Assembly: GCF_036346295.1 (NCBI RefSeq)
Contig: NZ_CP107819.1
Span: forward strand, 1,240,001 to 1,304,000
Direction of reading: 5' to 3'
Length of the DNA: 64,000 nt
Source: Streptomyces sp. NBC_00536
Lineage (GTDB): Bacteria; Actinomycetota; Actinomycetes; Streptomycetales; Streptomycetaceae
Under the pieces are notes generated by a model that worked only from the letters and a program-made list of their open reading frames with translations, had not been told where the DNA came from and searched no databases. Numbering within the stretch: the stretch's first letter is position 1; each line of letters opens with the position of its first letter. The translations under genes were made by a program, and so were the position numbers. Positions 8,863 to 16,950 of the stretch are shown in pieces.

Positions 8863-9972
8863 TCAGGGGGCGGTGGTGGCCACCGTCCCGCGCGGCGCCT
8901 CGCGCTGGTGCGGCACCGGCGCGGGCGCGGGCGGCGGCTGCGGGGCGTCCCCCTGGAGGGAGACCGTACGGGTCGGGGCGGGGATGGAGATGCCCTCGGT
9001 CCGGAACCGGTGGTGCAGGCGCTTGATGAACTCGTGCTTGATCCGGTACTGGTCGCTGAACTCGCCGACGCCGAGGATCACCGTGAAGTTGATCCGGGAG
9101 TCCGCGAAGGTGTGGAAGCGGACGGCCCCCTCGTGGTCGAGCACCGCGCCGTTGATGTCGGCCATCACGCTGTCGACGACCTCCAGGGTGACCCGCTCGA
9201 CGTGCTCCAGGTCGCTCTCGTAGCCCACGCCCACCTGGACCAGGAGGGACAGCTTCTGCTCGGGCTGCGTGTAGTTGGTCATGTTCGTCCGGGCGAGCCG
9301 TGCGTTCGGGATGATGACCAGGTTGTTGGACAGGTTGCGCACCACGGTGTTGCGCCAGTTGATGTCGACGACATAGCCCTCCTCTCCCCCGCTGAGCCGG
9401 ATGTAGTCGCCGGGCTGCACCGTCTTCGAGGCGAGGATGTGCACACCCGCGAAGAGGTTGGCGAGGGTGTCCTGGAGCGCCAGGGCGACGGCGAGGCCGC
9501 CCACTCCGAGGGCGGTGAGCAGCGGCGCGATGGACACGCCCATGGTTTCGAGGGCGACCAGGGCGCCCATCGCGAGGACCACGATCCGTGTGATGTTGAC
9601 GAAGATGGTGGCCGATCCGGCGACGCCGGTGCGCGAGTTCGCCAGTGACTGGACGAGCCCGGCGACGACCCGGGCGGCGCCGAGCGTGGCCAGCAGGATC
9701 AGCAGCGCGGTCAGGGAGTGGTTCACGAATCCCGCGGTCCGCGCGGTGAGGGGCAGGGCGGCGGTGGCCACCGCGGCGCCCGCGATGAGGGCGGCGCCCG
9801 GTGCGAGGGTGCGCAGGGCGTCGACGATGAGGTCGTCGCCGCTCCAGCGGGTCCGCTCGGCGTGTTTGCCCAGCCAGCGCAGGAGGGCCCGGACGAGCAG
9901 CCCGCCGAGGGCGCCGGCGGCCAGCGCGATGCCCGCGATCAGCCAGTCGTGGACGACGAGGTCCCGGGTCAC
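8863..9972 (-). CDS. MscS-family mechanosensitive channel
   Basis: 369 residues. Four hydrophobic segments precede the conserved MscS pore helix region (VGGLAVALALQDTLANLFAG, residues about 160-180), then the beta domain (VQPGDYIRLSGGEEGYVVDI, NWRNTVVRNLSNNLVIIPN) and the cytoplasmic alpha/beta domain. Family members release osmolytes when membrane tension rises. The proline-rich C-terminal tail (PQPPPAPAPVP) is an unstructured extension. Convergent with the polyprenyl synthase gene. A candidate promoter lies 58-86 bp upstream of the start. Confidence 0.9.
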   Translation of the reverse strand: MTRDLVVHDWLIAGIALAAGALGGLLVRALLRWLGKHAERTRWSGDDLIVDALRTLAPGAALIAGAAVATAALPLTARTAGFVNHSLTALLILLATLGAARVVAGLVQSLANSRTGVAGSATIFVNITRIVVLAMGALVALETMGVSIAPLLTALGVGGLAVALALQDTLANLFAGVHILASKTVQPGDYIRLSGGEEGYVVDINWRNTVVRNLSNNLVIIPNARLARTNMTNYTQPEQKLSLLVQVGVGYESDLEHVERVTLEVVDSVMADINGAVLDHEGAVRFHTFADSRINFTVILGVGEFSDQYRIKHEFIKRLHHRFRTEGISIPAPTRTVSLQGDAPQPPPAPAPVPHQREAPRGTVATTAP

Positions 9973-10322
9973 CGGCGGGCCTCCGCTCCGGGGCGGACCG
10001 GGATGGCGGCGGCGGGCGCCGTCGGCCGGGGTATCGGGGGTGTCGGGGGTGTCGTCAACTTGTCACCTGTCAGTTCGTCGTGTGTGCCGTCCTGTTCGGA
10101 TGCGGATGTACGCATTCCGAACGGGCTGCCATCCTGCCCCATGGCCCGTACGGGCCCCGCAGGCGGGCCGCCCGAGTGCTCCCGCCCGTACGGACCCACG
10201 GATCGGACGGTCCATCAGGTCGGTTGTCCCGGACCCTTGACTCTCCACGCGGCAGCCGGGACCCTCGTCGCATTGTTTGTGTGGAACATGACAATCACCC
10301 CCCTCCGCATCCCGAGACGTGA
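9973..10322. other. 350-bp intergenic region between MscS and the secreted hydrolase
   Basis: No credible gene is seen. It holds the candidate MscS promoter, a 14-bp palindrome GGCCCGTACGGGCC at 10143-10156, and ATTGT/ACAAT arms at 10272-10276 and 10291-10295 close to the hydrolase start. The last could be an operator for the TetR protein encoded downstream, a weak inference. Confidence 0.5.
10030..10058 (-). promoter_or_regulatory. Candidate sigma70-like promoter for the MscS gene
   Basis: On the minus strand, TTGACG (10053-10058) and GATACC (10030-10035) are separated by exactly 17 bases. A TGAC motif is repeated at about 7-bp spacing next to the -35. The implied leader is about 50 bases. 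Confidence 0.42.
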
Positions 10323-12392
10323 GTGATGGCCTTGACCCGACACCCGTACACCCGGCGCAAGCCGGTCCTGGTTCTGTCGTTGCTCCTCGCCCTGCTGGCG
10401 ATGGCGCTCAGCCCGGCGTCCAGCGCGGCCGCCGACCCGGGCTGGTGGAACCCGGTCGCCCGGCCGGCGCCCGACTCCGGGATCAACGTCACCGGTGAGC
10501 CGTTCAAGGGCACCGACGCCCAGGGCAACGTCCGCGGCTTCGTCGACGCCCACGACCACATCATGGCCAACGAGGGCTTCGGCGGGCGGCTCATCTGCGG
10601 CAAGCCGTTCTCCGACCTGGGCGTGGCCGACGCGCTCAAGGACTGTCCGGAGCACTACCCGGACGGCTCGCTCGCGATCTTCGACTACATCACCAAGGGC
10701 GGTGACGGCAAGCACGACCCGGTGGGCTGGCCGACCTTCAAGGACTGGCCCGCCCACGACTCGCTGACCCACCAGCAGAACTACTACGCCTGGATCGAGC
10801 GGGCCTGGCGCGGCGGCCAGCGGGTGCTCGTCAACGACCTGGTCACCAACGGGGTGATCTGCTCGGTCTACTTCTTCAAGGACCGCGGCTGCGACGAGAT
10901 GGACGCCATCCGCCTGGAGGCGCGCAAATCGTACGAGATGCAGGCGTACGTCGACGCGATGTACGGCGGCCCGGGCAAGGGCTGGTTCCGGATCGTCACC
11001 GACTCCGCCCAGGCCCGCGACGTGGTCCAGCAGGGCAAGCTGGCCGTGGTGCTGGGCGTCGAGACCTCCGAACCCTTCGGCTGCAAGCAGGTGCTGGACA
11101 TCGCGCAGTGCAGCAAGGCGGACATCGACAAGGGACTGGACGAACTGCACGCGCTCGGTGTCCGGAGCATGTTCCTGTGCCACAAGTTCGACAACGCCCT
11201 GTGCGGGGTCCGCTTCGACGAGGGCGCCCTCGGCACCGCGATCAACGTGGGCCAGTTCCTGTCGACCGGGACCTTCTGGCAGACGGAGAAGTGCGCCGGT
11301 CCGCAGCGCGACAACCCGATCGGCCTGGCGCCCGCGCCCACCGCGCAGAAGGAGCTTCCGGCGGGCGTGGCCGTGCCCTCGTACGCCGCTGACGCGCAGT
11401 GCAACACCCGCGGGCTGACCGACCTGGGCGAATACGCCGTACGCGGCATGATGAAACGCAAGATGATGCTCGAAGTCGACCACATGAGCGTCAAGGCCGC
11501 GGGCCGCGCCTTCGACATCCTGGAGTCCGCCTCCTACCCCGGCGTCCTCTCCTCGCACAGCTGGATGGACAGCGCCTGGACCGAGCGGCTGTACAAGCTC
11601 GGCGGGTTCGCCGCCCAGTACATGAGCGGCGCCGAGGCCTTCAGCGCGGAGGCCAAGAGCAAGGACGCGCTGCGCGAGAAGTACCACGTCGGCTACGGCT
11701 ACGGCACCGACATGAACGGGGTCGGCGGCTGGCCCGCCCCGCGCGGCGCCGACGTCCCCAACCCGGTGAAGTACCCCTTCCGCAGCGCCGACGGCGGCTC
11801 CGTCATCGACAAGCTGACCACCGGCCAGCGCACCTGGGACTTCAACACGGACGGCGGCGCGCACTACGGCATGGTCCCCGACTGGCTGGAGGACATCCGG
11901 CAGGTCGGCGGCCAGGACGTGGTGGACGACCTGTTCCGGGGCGCCGAGTCCTACCTGCGCACCTGGGGCGCCTCCGAGCAGCACCGGGCCGGGGTGAACC
12001 TCGCGTCCGGGGCGGCCGCCTCGGCCAGTTCGGCGGAATGGTGGAACCCCTTCGTCAGCTTCGCGCCCGGCCGGGCCGTGGACGGCGACACCGGCACCCG
12101 CTGGGCGAGCGAATGGAACGACGACCAGTGGCTCCAGATCGACCTCGGCTCCGCGAGCCTGGTCAAGCGGGTCACGCTGGACTGGGAGGCCGCCTACGGC
12201 AAGGCCTACCGCATCGAGGTCTCCACCGACGGTGCGAACTGGCAGACCGCCTGGTCCACGACGACGGGTGACGGGGGCCTGGACACCGCCCTGTTCAACG
12301 GGGTCTCCGCGCGCTACGTCCGCGTCCACGGGGTGGGACGCGGCACCCAATGGGGTTACTCCCTGCACGAAGTCGGCGTATACAGCAGCTGA
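10323..12392 (+). CDS. Secreted metal-dependent hydrolase with F5/8C domain
   Basis: 689 residues, with adjacent GTG and ATG start codons. A signal peptide (VLVLSLLLALLAMALSPASS, then AAADPG) directs export. Residues about 70-530 look like a TIM-barrel metal hydrolase related to amidohydrolases and peptidase M19: VDAHDHIM near the start gives the metal-binding HxH, and EVDHMSVKA and SSHSW supply later candidate ligands. Residues about 555-689 (ASASSAEWWNPF, DGDTGTRWASEWNDDQWLQI, VRVHGVG) form an F5/8 type C (discoidin, CBM32-like) domain for binding sugars or lipids. The substrate is unknown. Four or more conserved cysteines suit an extracellular disulfide-bonded enzyme. The TetR gene follows after a strong hairpin. 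Confidence 0.78.
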   Translation: MMALTRHPYTRRKPVLVLSLLLALLAMALSPASSAAADPGWWNPVARPAPDSGINVTGEPFKGTDAQGNVRGFVDAHDHIMANEGFGGRLICGKPFSDLGVADALKDCPEHYPDGSLAIFDYITKGGDGKHDPVGWPTFKDWPAHDSLTHQQNYYAWIERAWRGGQRVLVNDLVTNGVICSVYFFKDRGCDEMDAIRLEARKSYEMQAYVDAMYGGPGKGWFRIVTDSAQARDVVQQGKLAVVLGVETSEPFGCKQVLDIAQCSKADIDKGLDELHALGVRSMFLCHKFDNALCGVRFDEGALGTAINVGQFLSTGTFWQTEKCAGPQRDNPIGLAPAPTAQKELPAGVAVPSYAADAQCNTRGLTDLGEYAVRGMMKRKMMLEVDHMSVKAAGRAFDILESASYPGVLSSHSWMDSAWTERLYKLGGFAAQYMSGAEAFSAEAKSKDALREKYHVGYGYGTDMNGVGGWPAPRGADVPNPVKYPFRSADGGSVIDKLTTGQRTWDFNTDGGAHYGMVPDWLEDIRQVGGQDVVDDLFRGAESYLRTWGASEQHRAGVNLASGAAASASSAEWWNPFVSFAPGRAVDGDTGTRWASEWNDDQWLQIDLGSASLVKRVTLDWEAAYGKAYRIEVSTDGANWQTAWSTTTGDGGLDTALFNGVSARYVRVHGVGRGTQWGYSLHEVGVYSS

Positions 12393-12403
12393 CGCGATCA
12401 CGT

Positions 12404-12441
12404 GGACGCCCGCTCCCGGCAGCTGCCGGGGGCGGGCGTCC
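12404..12441 (+). terminator. Strong hairpin between hydrolase and TetR gene
   Basis: GGACGCCCGC-T-CCCGGC and GCCGGG-G-GCGGGCGTCC form a 17-bp stem (one T/G pair) around an AGCT loop, 12 bases after the stop. There is no T tract. It probably terminates or attenuates read-through into the TetR gene, which has its own ribosome site. Confidence 0.65.
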
Positions 12442-12469
12442 GCGCTGCACCCGAGCGAAGGAGACCGCC

Positions 12470-13069
12470 ATGGCACGGATGCCGCTGGCCGAGCGCCGCA
12501 GGCAGCTGACCGAGGCCGCGATCCGCGCGATGACCCGCGACGGCGTCTCCCGGACCACCACCCGCTCCATCGCCGCCGAGGCGGGCGTGTCGCTGAGCGT
12601 CTTCCACTACTGCTTCGACTCCAAACAGGCCCTGCTCGAATCCGTCATCGAAGCGATCACCGCGCACAGCACCACCATGGTGCGGCAAGCACTGTGCCCG
12701 CGCGGGACGCTCGGCGAGACCATCGGGGCGGGGTTCCAGGCCTATTGGGCCCATGTGGCGACCCACCCGGACGAGCACATGCTCACCTACGAACTCACCC
12801 AGTACGCGCTGCGTCAGCCCGGCTTCGAGCATCTGGCCCGCCGACAGCATGAGTTGTACCGCGCCACCTACACCGAGTTGCTCGAACAGCTGCGCCGGAC
12901 GATGGAGTTCGAGCTGAGCGTGCCCGTGCCCGTGCTGGCCCGGTACCTGGCCGCGCTGACCGACGGGGTGACGCTGAACCTGCTGGTGCTCGGCGGCGGC
13001 GACACGGAAGCCGCGGAGATGCTGGACATGATCACGGCCCACGTCGCGCACCTCGTGCACGACCGATGA
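12470..13069 (+). CDS. TetR/AcrR-family transcriptional regulator
   Basis: 199 residues. The N-terminal helix-turn-helix (residues about 10-57: LTEAAIRAMTRDGVSRTTTR, SIAAEAGVSLSVFHYCFDSK) is typical TetR. The remainder is the helical ligand-binding and dimerisation domain. A perfect AAGGAG precedes the ATG at 12470. Neighbourhood suggests control of the upstream secreted hydrolase, its own gene, or both. The ligand is unknown. Confidence 0.92.
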   Translation: MARMPLAERRRQLTEAAIRAMTRDGVSRTTTRSIAAEAGVSLSVFHYCFDSKQALLESVIEAITAHSTTMVRQALCPRGTLGETIGAGFQAYWAHVATHPDEHMLTYELTQYALRQPGFEHLARRQHELYRATYTELLEQLRRTMEFELSVPVPVLARYLAALTDGVTLNLLVLGGGDTEAAEMLDMITAHVAHLVHDR

Positions 13070-13147
13070 GCACACGGTTACCACCCGGACCGGGGCGGAC
13101 CGCTGGACGAACCGGCGGACCGCCCCGGTCATCGGGCGCGACGCGCA

Positions 13148-13504
13148 TCAGGAAGCCGGGATGCTCCGATCCGCGCCGAGACGCAGGTCGTGGTACTTCA
13201 CACTCCACTCGGGACCGAGCTCACGCGCGACCTGGCGGGCGAGTGCCTCACCCTTCTCGGCGAAGGCCTGCTCGGCCTCGGGCGACGGGAAATCGGACGA
13301 GCCCGGGTCCTCCCAACACAGGATCGCGTCGAATTCCGCGGCCCACGCCGTGAGTCCCCGGACCAGCTCCGGCGAGAGGTTCAGGAGTTCGTCCTCCGGT
13401 GCGATGTCGCCCACGTACCCGTCCGGGTAGCCGGAAAGCCAGAGGGGGTGGCATTGGTAGTCCGCGAGTACCCGGACGCGCCTCGACCCATCGTGCGACG
13501 TCAC
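13148..13504 (-). CDS. Putative immunity protein of the adjacent toxin
   Basis: 118 residues, small, acidic and cytoplasmic, no recognised domain (PLWLSGYPDGYVGDIAPEDE, LCWEDPGSSDFPSPEAE). Its GTG start overlaps the TGA of the toxin gene (GTGA, 13501-13504), so translation is coupled. In polymorphic toxin loci the gene directly behind the toxin is normally the immunity gene, and that placement is the only evidence for function here. Confidence 0.6.
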   Translation of the reverse strand: MTSHDGSRRVRVLADYQCHPLWLSGYPDGYVGDIAPEDELLNLSPELVRGLTAWAAEFDAILCWEDPGSSDFPSPEAEQAFAEKGEALARQVARELGPEWSVKYHDLRLGADRSIPAS

Positions 13505-15700
13505 TTTCCCGCGCTCCTCATGTTGGCTCCCACGCTGAAGCCGTTGTCACCCGTGGTGACGGCGACCCGCTGAGTCTTGCCCTGGAACGTTACCTCGTAG
13601 ATCGGGCGGGTCAGGTCGGCGCGCTGCTGACCGACGACCTTGCCCTCTGTGACCGCCTTGATGATGAACTCGGGAATGTCCTTCACCGCCACACCGGCGT
13701 CGACGAACTCGTCTCCGTGCTTCATGACGTGTTCGAGACCGGCCCTCGGACCACCAGTCTCCAAGAACACGATCTTTCCGTCGGCCGTTTTGGCCGCCGC
13801 GACCACGTTCTCGCGGCTGAACTTCGTCCCCTTGGCCGCCAACTCGTCCAGCACCTTCGTGTCTCGGCTGACCGCCGCGAAGCTGCTGTAGTGGGAGACG
13901 TCGACCAGAGCCTCGACTCCGTCGTCCAGCTTGGTGGCCAGCTTCAGCTTGCCGATCGGCAGCACACTGACGGCAGCCATTGAGCAGTCGAAGAGGCCCG
14001 GGTCCTGGATGCACCGCTTGATGTCGTTGAGCCCCGTGACCTCCCACACGATCTTCGTCATGGTGGGGTCGATCGGCGGCATCTCAATGACGAAGTCACC
14101 ACCAGCGAGCGCGCAGGGCAGTAGGCCCGCGATCTCGCGGGTGGGGTGTGGTACACAGGCTCGCGGCTTCCTCGTCGTTGCCTCCTGCTGCCTCTTGCGC
14201 TGCTCCTCGGCCAGTCGACGCGCTTCGGCCACCTCGACCTCGCGCTTCTTCTGGACCTCGGTCCAGGCCTCCGACGCGAGTGTGTTGGCCTCTTCAGCAC
14301 TTTTACCCGCGGCCTTCGCGCCCTCGCGCGCAGTCACGGACGCCGCATCCGCGCGGGCTGCGGAGGTCCGGGCGTACTGGGCCGAGAACGCGGCCTGCGC
14401 TGCGGACTCTGCCGCGGCGTCGGCCTCACGGTCGGCTTGCGCGGCCGCGTTGCGGGCGGTGGCGGCCGAGTTCGCTGCCTTGGTGGCACTAGCCTGCGCG
14501 GCGTTGGCGGAGTTCTTTGCGTCCGTCGCGTACTTCCCGGCCGCCTCGGCGGACTTCTGAGCCTCCTGGGCAGCGTTGCTGGCCTCGGCGGCCGCCTGGT
14601 TGGCCTTCGCGGCGGCCTCGGCGGCCTTCCAGCGGTTCTGCTCGGCCTTGGCCGCGACCACGGAGGTCTCTGCGATCAGGCGCGAGACCTGGTTTATATG
14701 GTTCTCGGCAAGCTGGTCCTTGCGGTCCGCCATGTACTGGCCGACGGTCACGAACTCGTGCAGTTGGTCGGCCGGACCGGCAAGCGCGATCTTCGCCGCG
14801 GCCTTCACCTCTGGGCCACCGGTGGTGACAAGCTTTGAGGCAGTGACCTCTTCGTCCGACTGGCGTGCAGCGTACTGGCCGTTGGCCAGGAACACAGCGA
14901 GGGCCTTGCCAGAGCCGTTGGCGAGGGCCGCCTTGGAGGCTTCCTTCACACTCGGGCCGCCTGTGTTGTTGATCTGAGAGACACGGACCGCCAGGTCGTC
15001 GGTGCCGACCGCGTACTGACCGTTGGCATAGAATTCCGCGAGCTGCTGGTCACTGCCCTTGAGGGCATCGGTAGCGGCGGTACGGACCGAGGGGTACGGG
15101 CTCTGCCCGCTCAGTTCAAGGACCCGGCCGCGGATTTCGTCCTGTCCGGCCTTTTTCCACCGGGTGCGCAGGTAGTCCAGAACGTCCTGGTCGGTGCCGC
15201 CCAGTGCGGCCGCCGCAGCACTCTGGCTCCAGGGGCCAGTGTTCTTCAGCGCCTTGAGCACCAACGCGCGCCCCTTGGCAGCGGTCGCCTTAACGTCGAC
15301 GTCGGGACGCTCCGCCTCGACCTTCAGGGCATCGGCGGTCGCGTCGAGACTGAGACCGTCGAGCATCTGGGAAGCCGACGCCGCGATGAAAGCATCGGTC
15401 CGTACCTTGTTGGACTTGGCGCGCTCGATGGCGGCGTCGGTGCGGTTCGCCAGGTCGGCAGCCTCGGTATCCCGGGCGATCTCGAAGACCTTCTTGGCCG
15501 TCGCGACCGCCGCGCCGGCCGCATCGGCGGCTGTCTTTGCAGCCGCCGCGGCTTGTTGGCCTCGGCGGCTGCAGCCGCCGACTCGCCGGCGTGCCTGGCA
15601 GCTTCTTCGGCAGCGGCCGCCGCATTGTCGGCGTGCGTCGCGGCCGAACGAGCGGCGTCGCGCGCTTCGCCTGCGGAGCCAGCACCGTCCGGCCCCCGAC
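13501..15700 (-). pseudogene. 5'-truncated, frameshifted ALF-repeat polymorphic toxin
   Basis: The longest intact frame starts at 15366 (621 residues). Residues 40-220 hold ALF-type repeats (AVRTAATDALKG-like units with FYANGQYAV, FLANGQYAA, FVTVGQYMA), then a long Ala-rich coiled coil (AAEAAAKANQAAAEASNAAQ), a pretoxin-like junction (DIKRCIQDPGLFDCSMAAVS, VLPIGKLKLA) and a C-terminal toxin domain of about 110 residues (LEHVMKHGDEF, RPIYEVTFQGKTQRVAVTTG). The toxin resembles BECR-fold RNase domains, which is inference. Upstream of 15366 the same protein clearly continues (KKVFEIARDTEAADLANRTD), but near 15551 one base is missing and the Ala-rich sequence resumes in another frame (EEAARHAGESAAAAEANK) until about 15700. 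The signal peptide and N-terminal domain are absent; the LysR gene ends at 15736. A decayed export module with an intact toxin/immunity end is the best reading. Confidence 0.75.
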
Positions 15701-15735
15701 CGGGGGGGCGGGCGGTGTCCGTCGTGTGTGCGACT

Positions 15736-16695
15736 TCAAGCTTCCGCCGGATGGACCTCCGGGTGGGCGTCCCACCAGGCGCGGTGGAAGGGGTTGTTGT
15801 CCATATTGGCCAGGTACGCCCCCGCGGCAGCCCGGTAGAGCAGTTCGGCCTGGAGGCCGGAGACCGCCGCCCGGTTCCAGGCGAGCCGGATGCGGCCCAC
15901 CACCGGTTCGCCGGTCAGCGGGCGCATCACCGTGCCGGGTACGGCCGGGGCGGTGGGCTGGCACAGTGAGACCGCGCGGCCGGCCGCGATCAGGTCGTAC
16001 TGCATCATCCGGTCGGTGATCCGGTAGCGCAGCTGGGGGGCGAACCCGGCCTTCGCGCAGGCCTCGACGAGGGCTTCGGGGCCGCCGTCGTCGTCCTCGA
16101 CCAGGGTCATCCAGGGGTCGTCGGCGAGATCGGCCAGGTCCAGCGCGTCCCGCCCGGCCAGCGGGTGCCGGTCGGAGAGCCGGATGCAGAAGGGCTCCCG
16201 GGGGACCAGGGTGCGGCCCATCACCCCACCGGGCAGCGGGACTTCGTGGTCGTTGACCTCGCCGTAGACGATGACGTCGTAGCGGCCCGCGCCGAGCATC
16301 CGCACCAGCGCGGTCACCGAGTCCTCCAGGTCCACGGTGATCTCGCGGCCGTACAGGTCCAGGTCGGTGCGGGCGAGCAGGCCGTCGAGCAGGACGAGCA
16401 TGATGCAGCCGAGGCGCAGCGGGGTGTGCCCGGCGATCGCGCGCGCCTCGGCGCCGAGCGCGTCCATCTCGTGGAGGACCCGGCGCGCCTTGGCGAGGAC
16501 GAAGTGGCCGAGCGCGGTGGGCTCCACGCCGTGCCGTCCCCGGACGAAGAGTTCACCGCCGGTGACCCCTTCGATCCGGCGCAGCTGGGCGGAGAGCGCG
16601 GGCTGGGACACGCCCAGGCGCCGGGCGGCGCCGCCCAGGCTCCCGGCTTCCGCTATCTGGCAGACGGTGTGCAGATGTCTTAACTCAAGCTGCAT
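15736..16695 (-). CDS. LysR-family regulator, probable controller of the divergent protease
   Basis: 319 residues. N-terminal winged helix (LRHLHTVCQIAEAGSLGGAA, RRLGVSQPALSAQLRRIE) and a periplasmic-binding-like effector domain. It is divergent from the M4/M28 protease gene with a 255-bp gap containing a symmetrical site, as with the snpR/snpA and mprR/mprA LysR-protease pairs of Streptomyces. Activation of the protease gene is therefore inferred. Codon 5 (16681-16683) is TTA, so translation should need bldA tRNA, giving a route for developmental control of the protease. Its 3' end abuts the truncated toxin gene. Confidence 0.93.
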   Translation of the reverse strand: MQLELRHLHTVCQIAEAGSLGGAARRLGVSQPALSAQLRRIEGVTGGELFVRGRHGVEPTALGHFVLAKARRVLHEMDALGAEARAIAGHTPLRLGCIMLVLLDGLLARTDLDLYGREITVDLEDSVTALVRMLGAGRYDVIVYGEVNDHEVPLPGGVMGRTLVPREPFCIRLSDRHPLAGRDALDLADLADDPWMTLVEDDDGGPEALVEACAKAGFAPQLRYRITDRMMQYDLIAAGRAVSLCQPTAPAVPGTVMRPLTGEPVVGRIRLAWNRAAVSGLQAELLYRAAAGAYLANMDNNPFHRAWWDAHPEVHPAEA

Positions 16696-16729
16696 TGCGG
16701 CAGCTTACGCAGCGTGACGCGGCCCGCAC

Positions 16730-16747
16730 CATAACGCGGGTCTTATG
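16730..16747. promoter_or_regulatory. Probable LysR operator
   Basis: CATAA and TTATG arms flank eight bases, extended outside by GCAC and GTGC. It lies 35-52 bp before the LysR start, where autoregulatory LysR sites commonly sit, and contains a T-N11-A-like arrangement. The rest of the 16696-16950 gap shows no gene. Confidence 0.5.
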
Positions 16748-16950
16748 CGTGCAGGGATGTCCCAATCTCGCCATGTCCACGCCCATACTCGGCGGCGAAC
16801 CGCCCGCCCGGCGCACATCCCCCGCACAGCAATCTCACAGTCAACTCACAGGAACCGCACGGCCTTTGCCTGGGTCGCGCACGGGCTCTGCCCAGGCCCT
16901 TCACAGCCAGACCCCTCACCGGACCCCCCACACACGATCGGAGTGGACTC

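Noticed and set aside
10215..12476. Antisense frame opposite the secreted hydrolase
   Set aside because: Shadow of codon bias; the plus strand has a signal peptide and domain motifs.
13501..15366. Reading the toxin gene as an intact 621-residue cytoplasmic protein starting at 15366
   Set aside because: The same protein sequence clearly continues upstream of this ATG, no ribosome site precedes it, and family members are secreted, so truncation and frameshift fit better.
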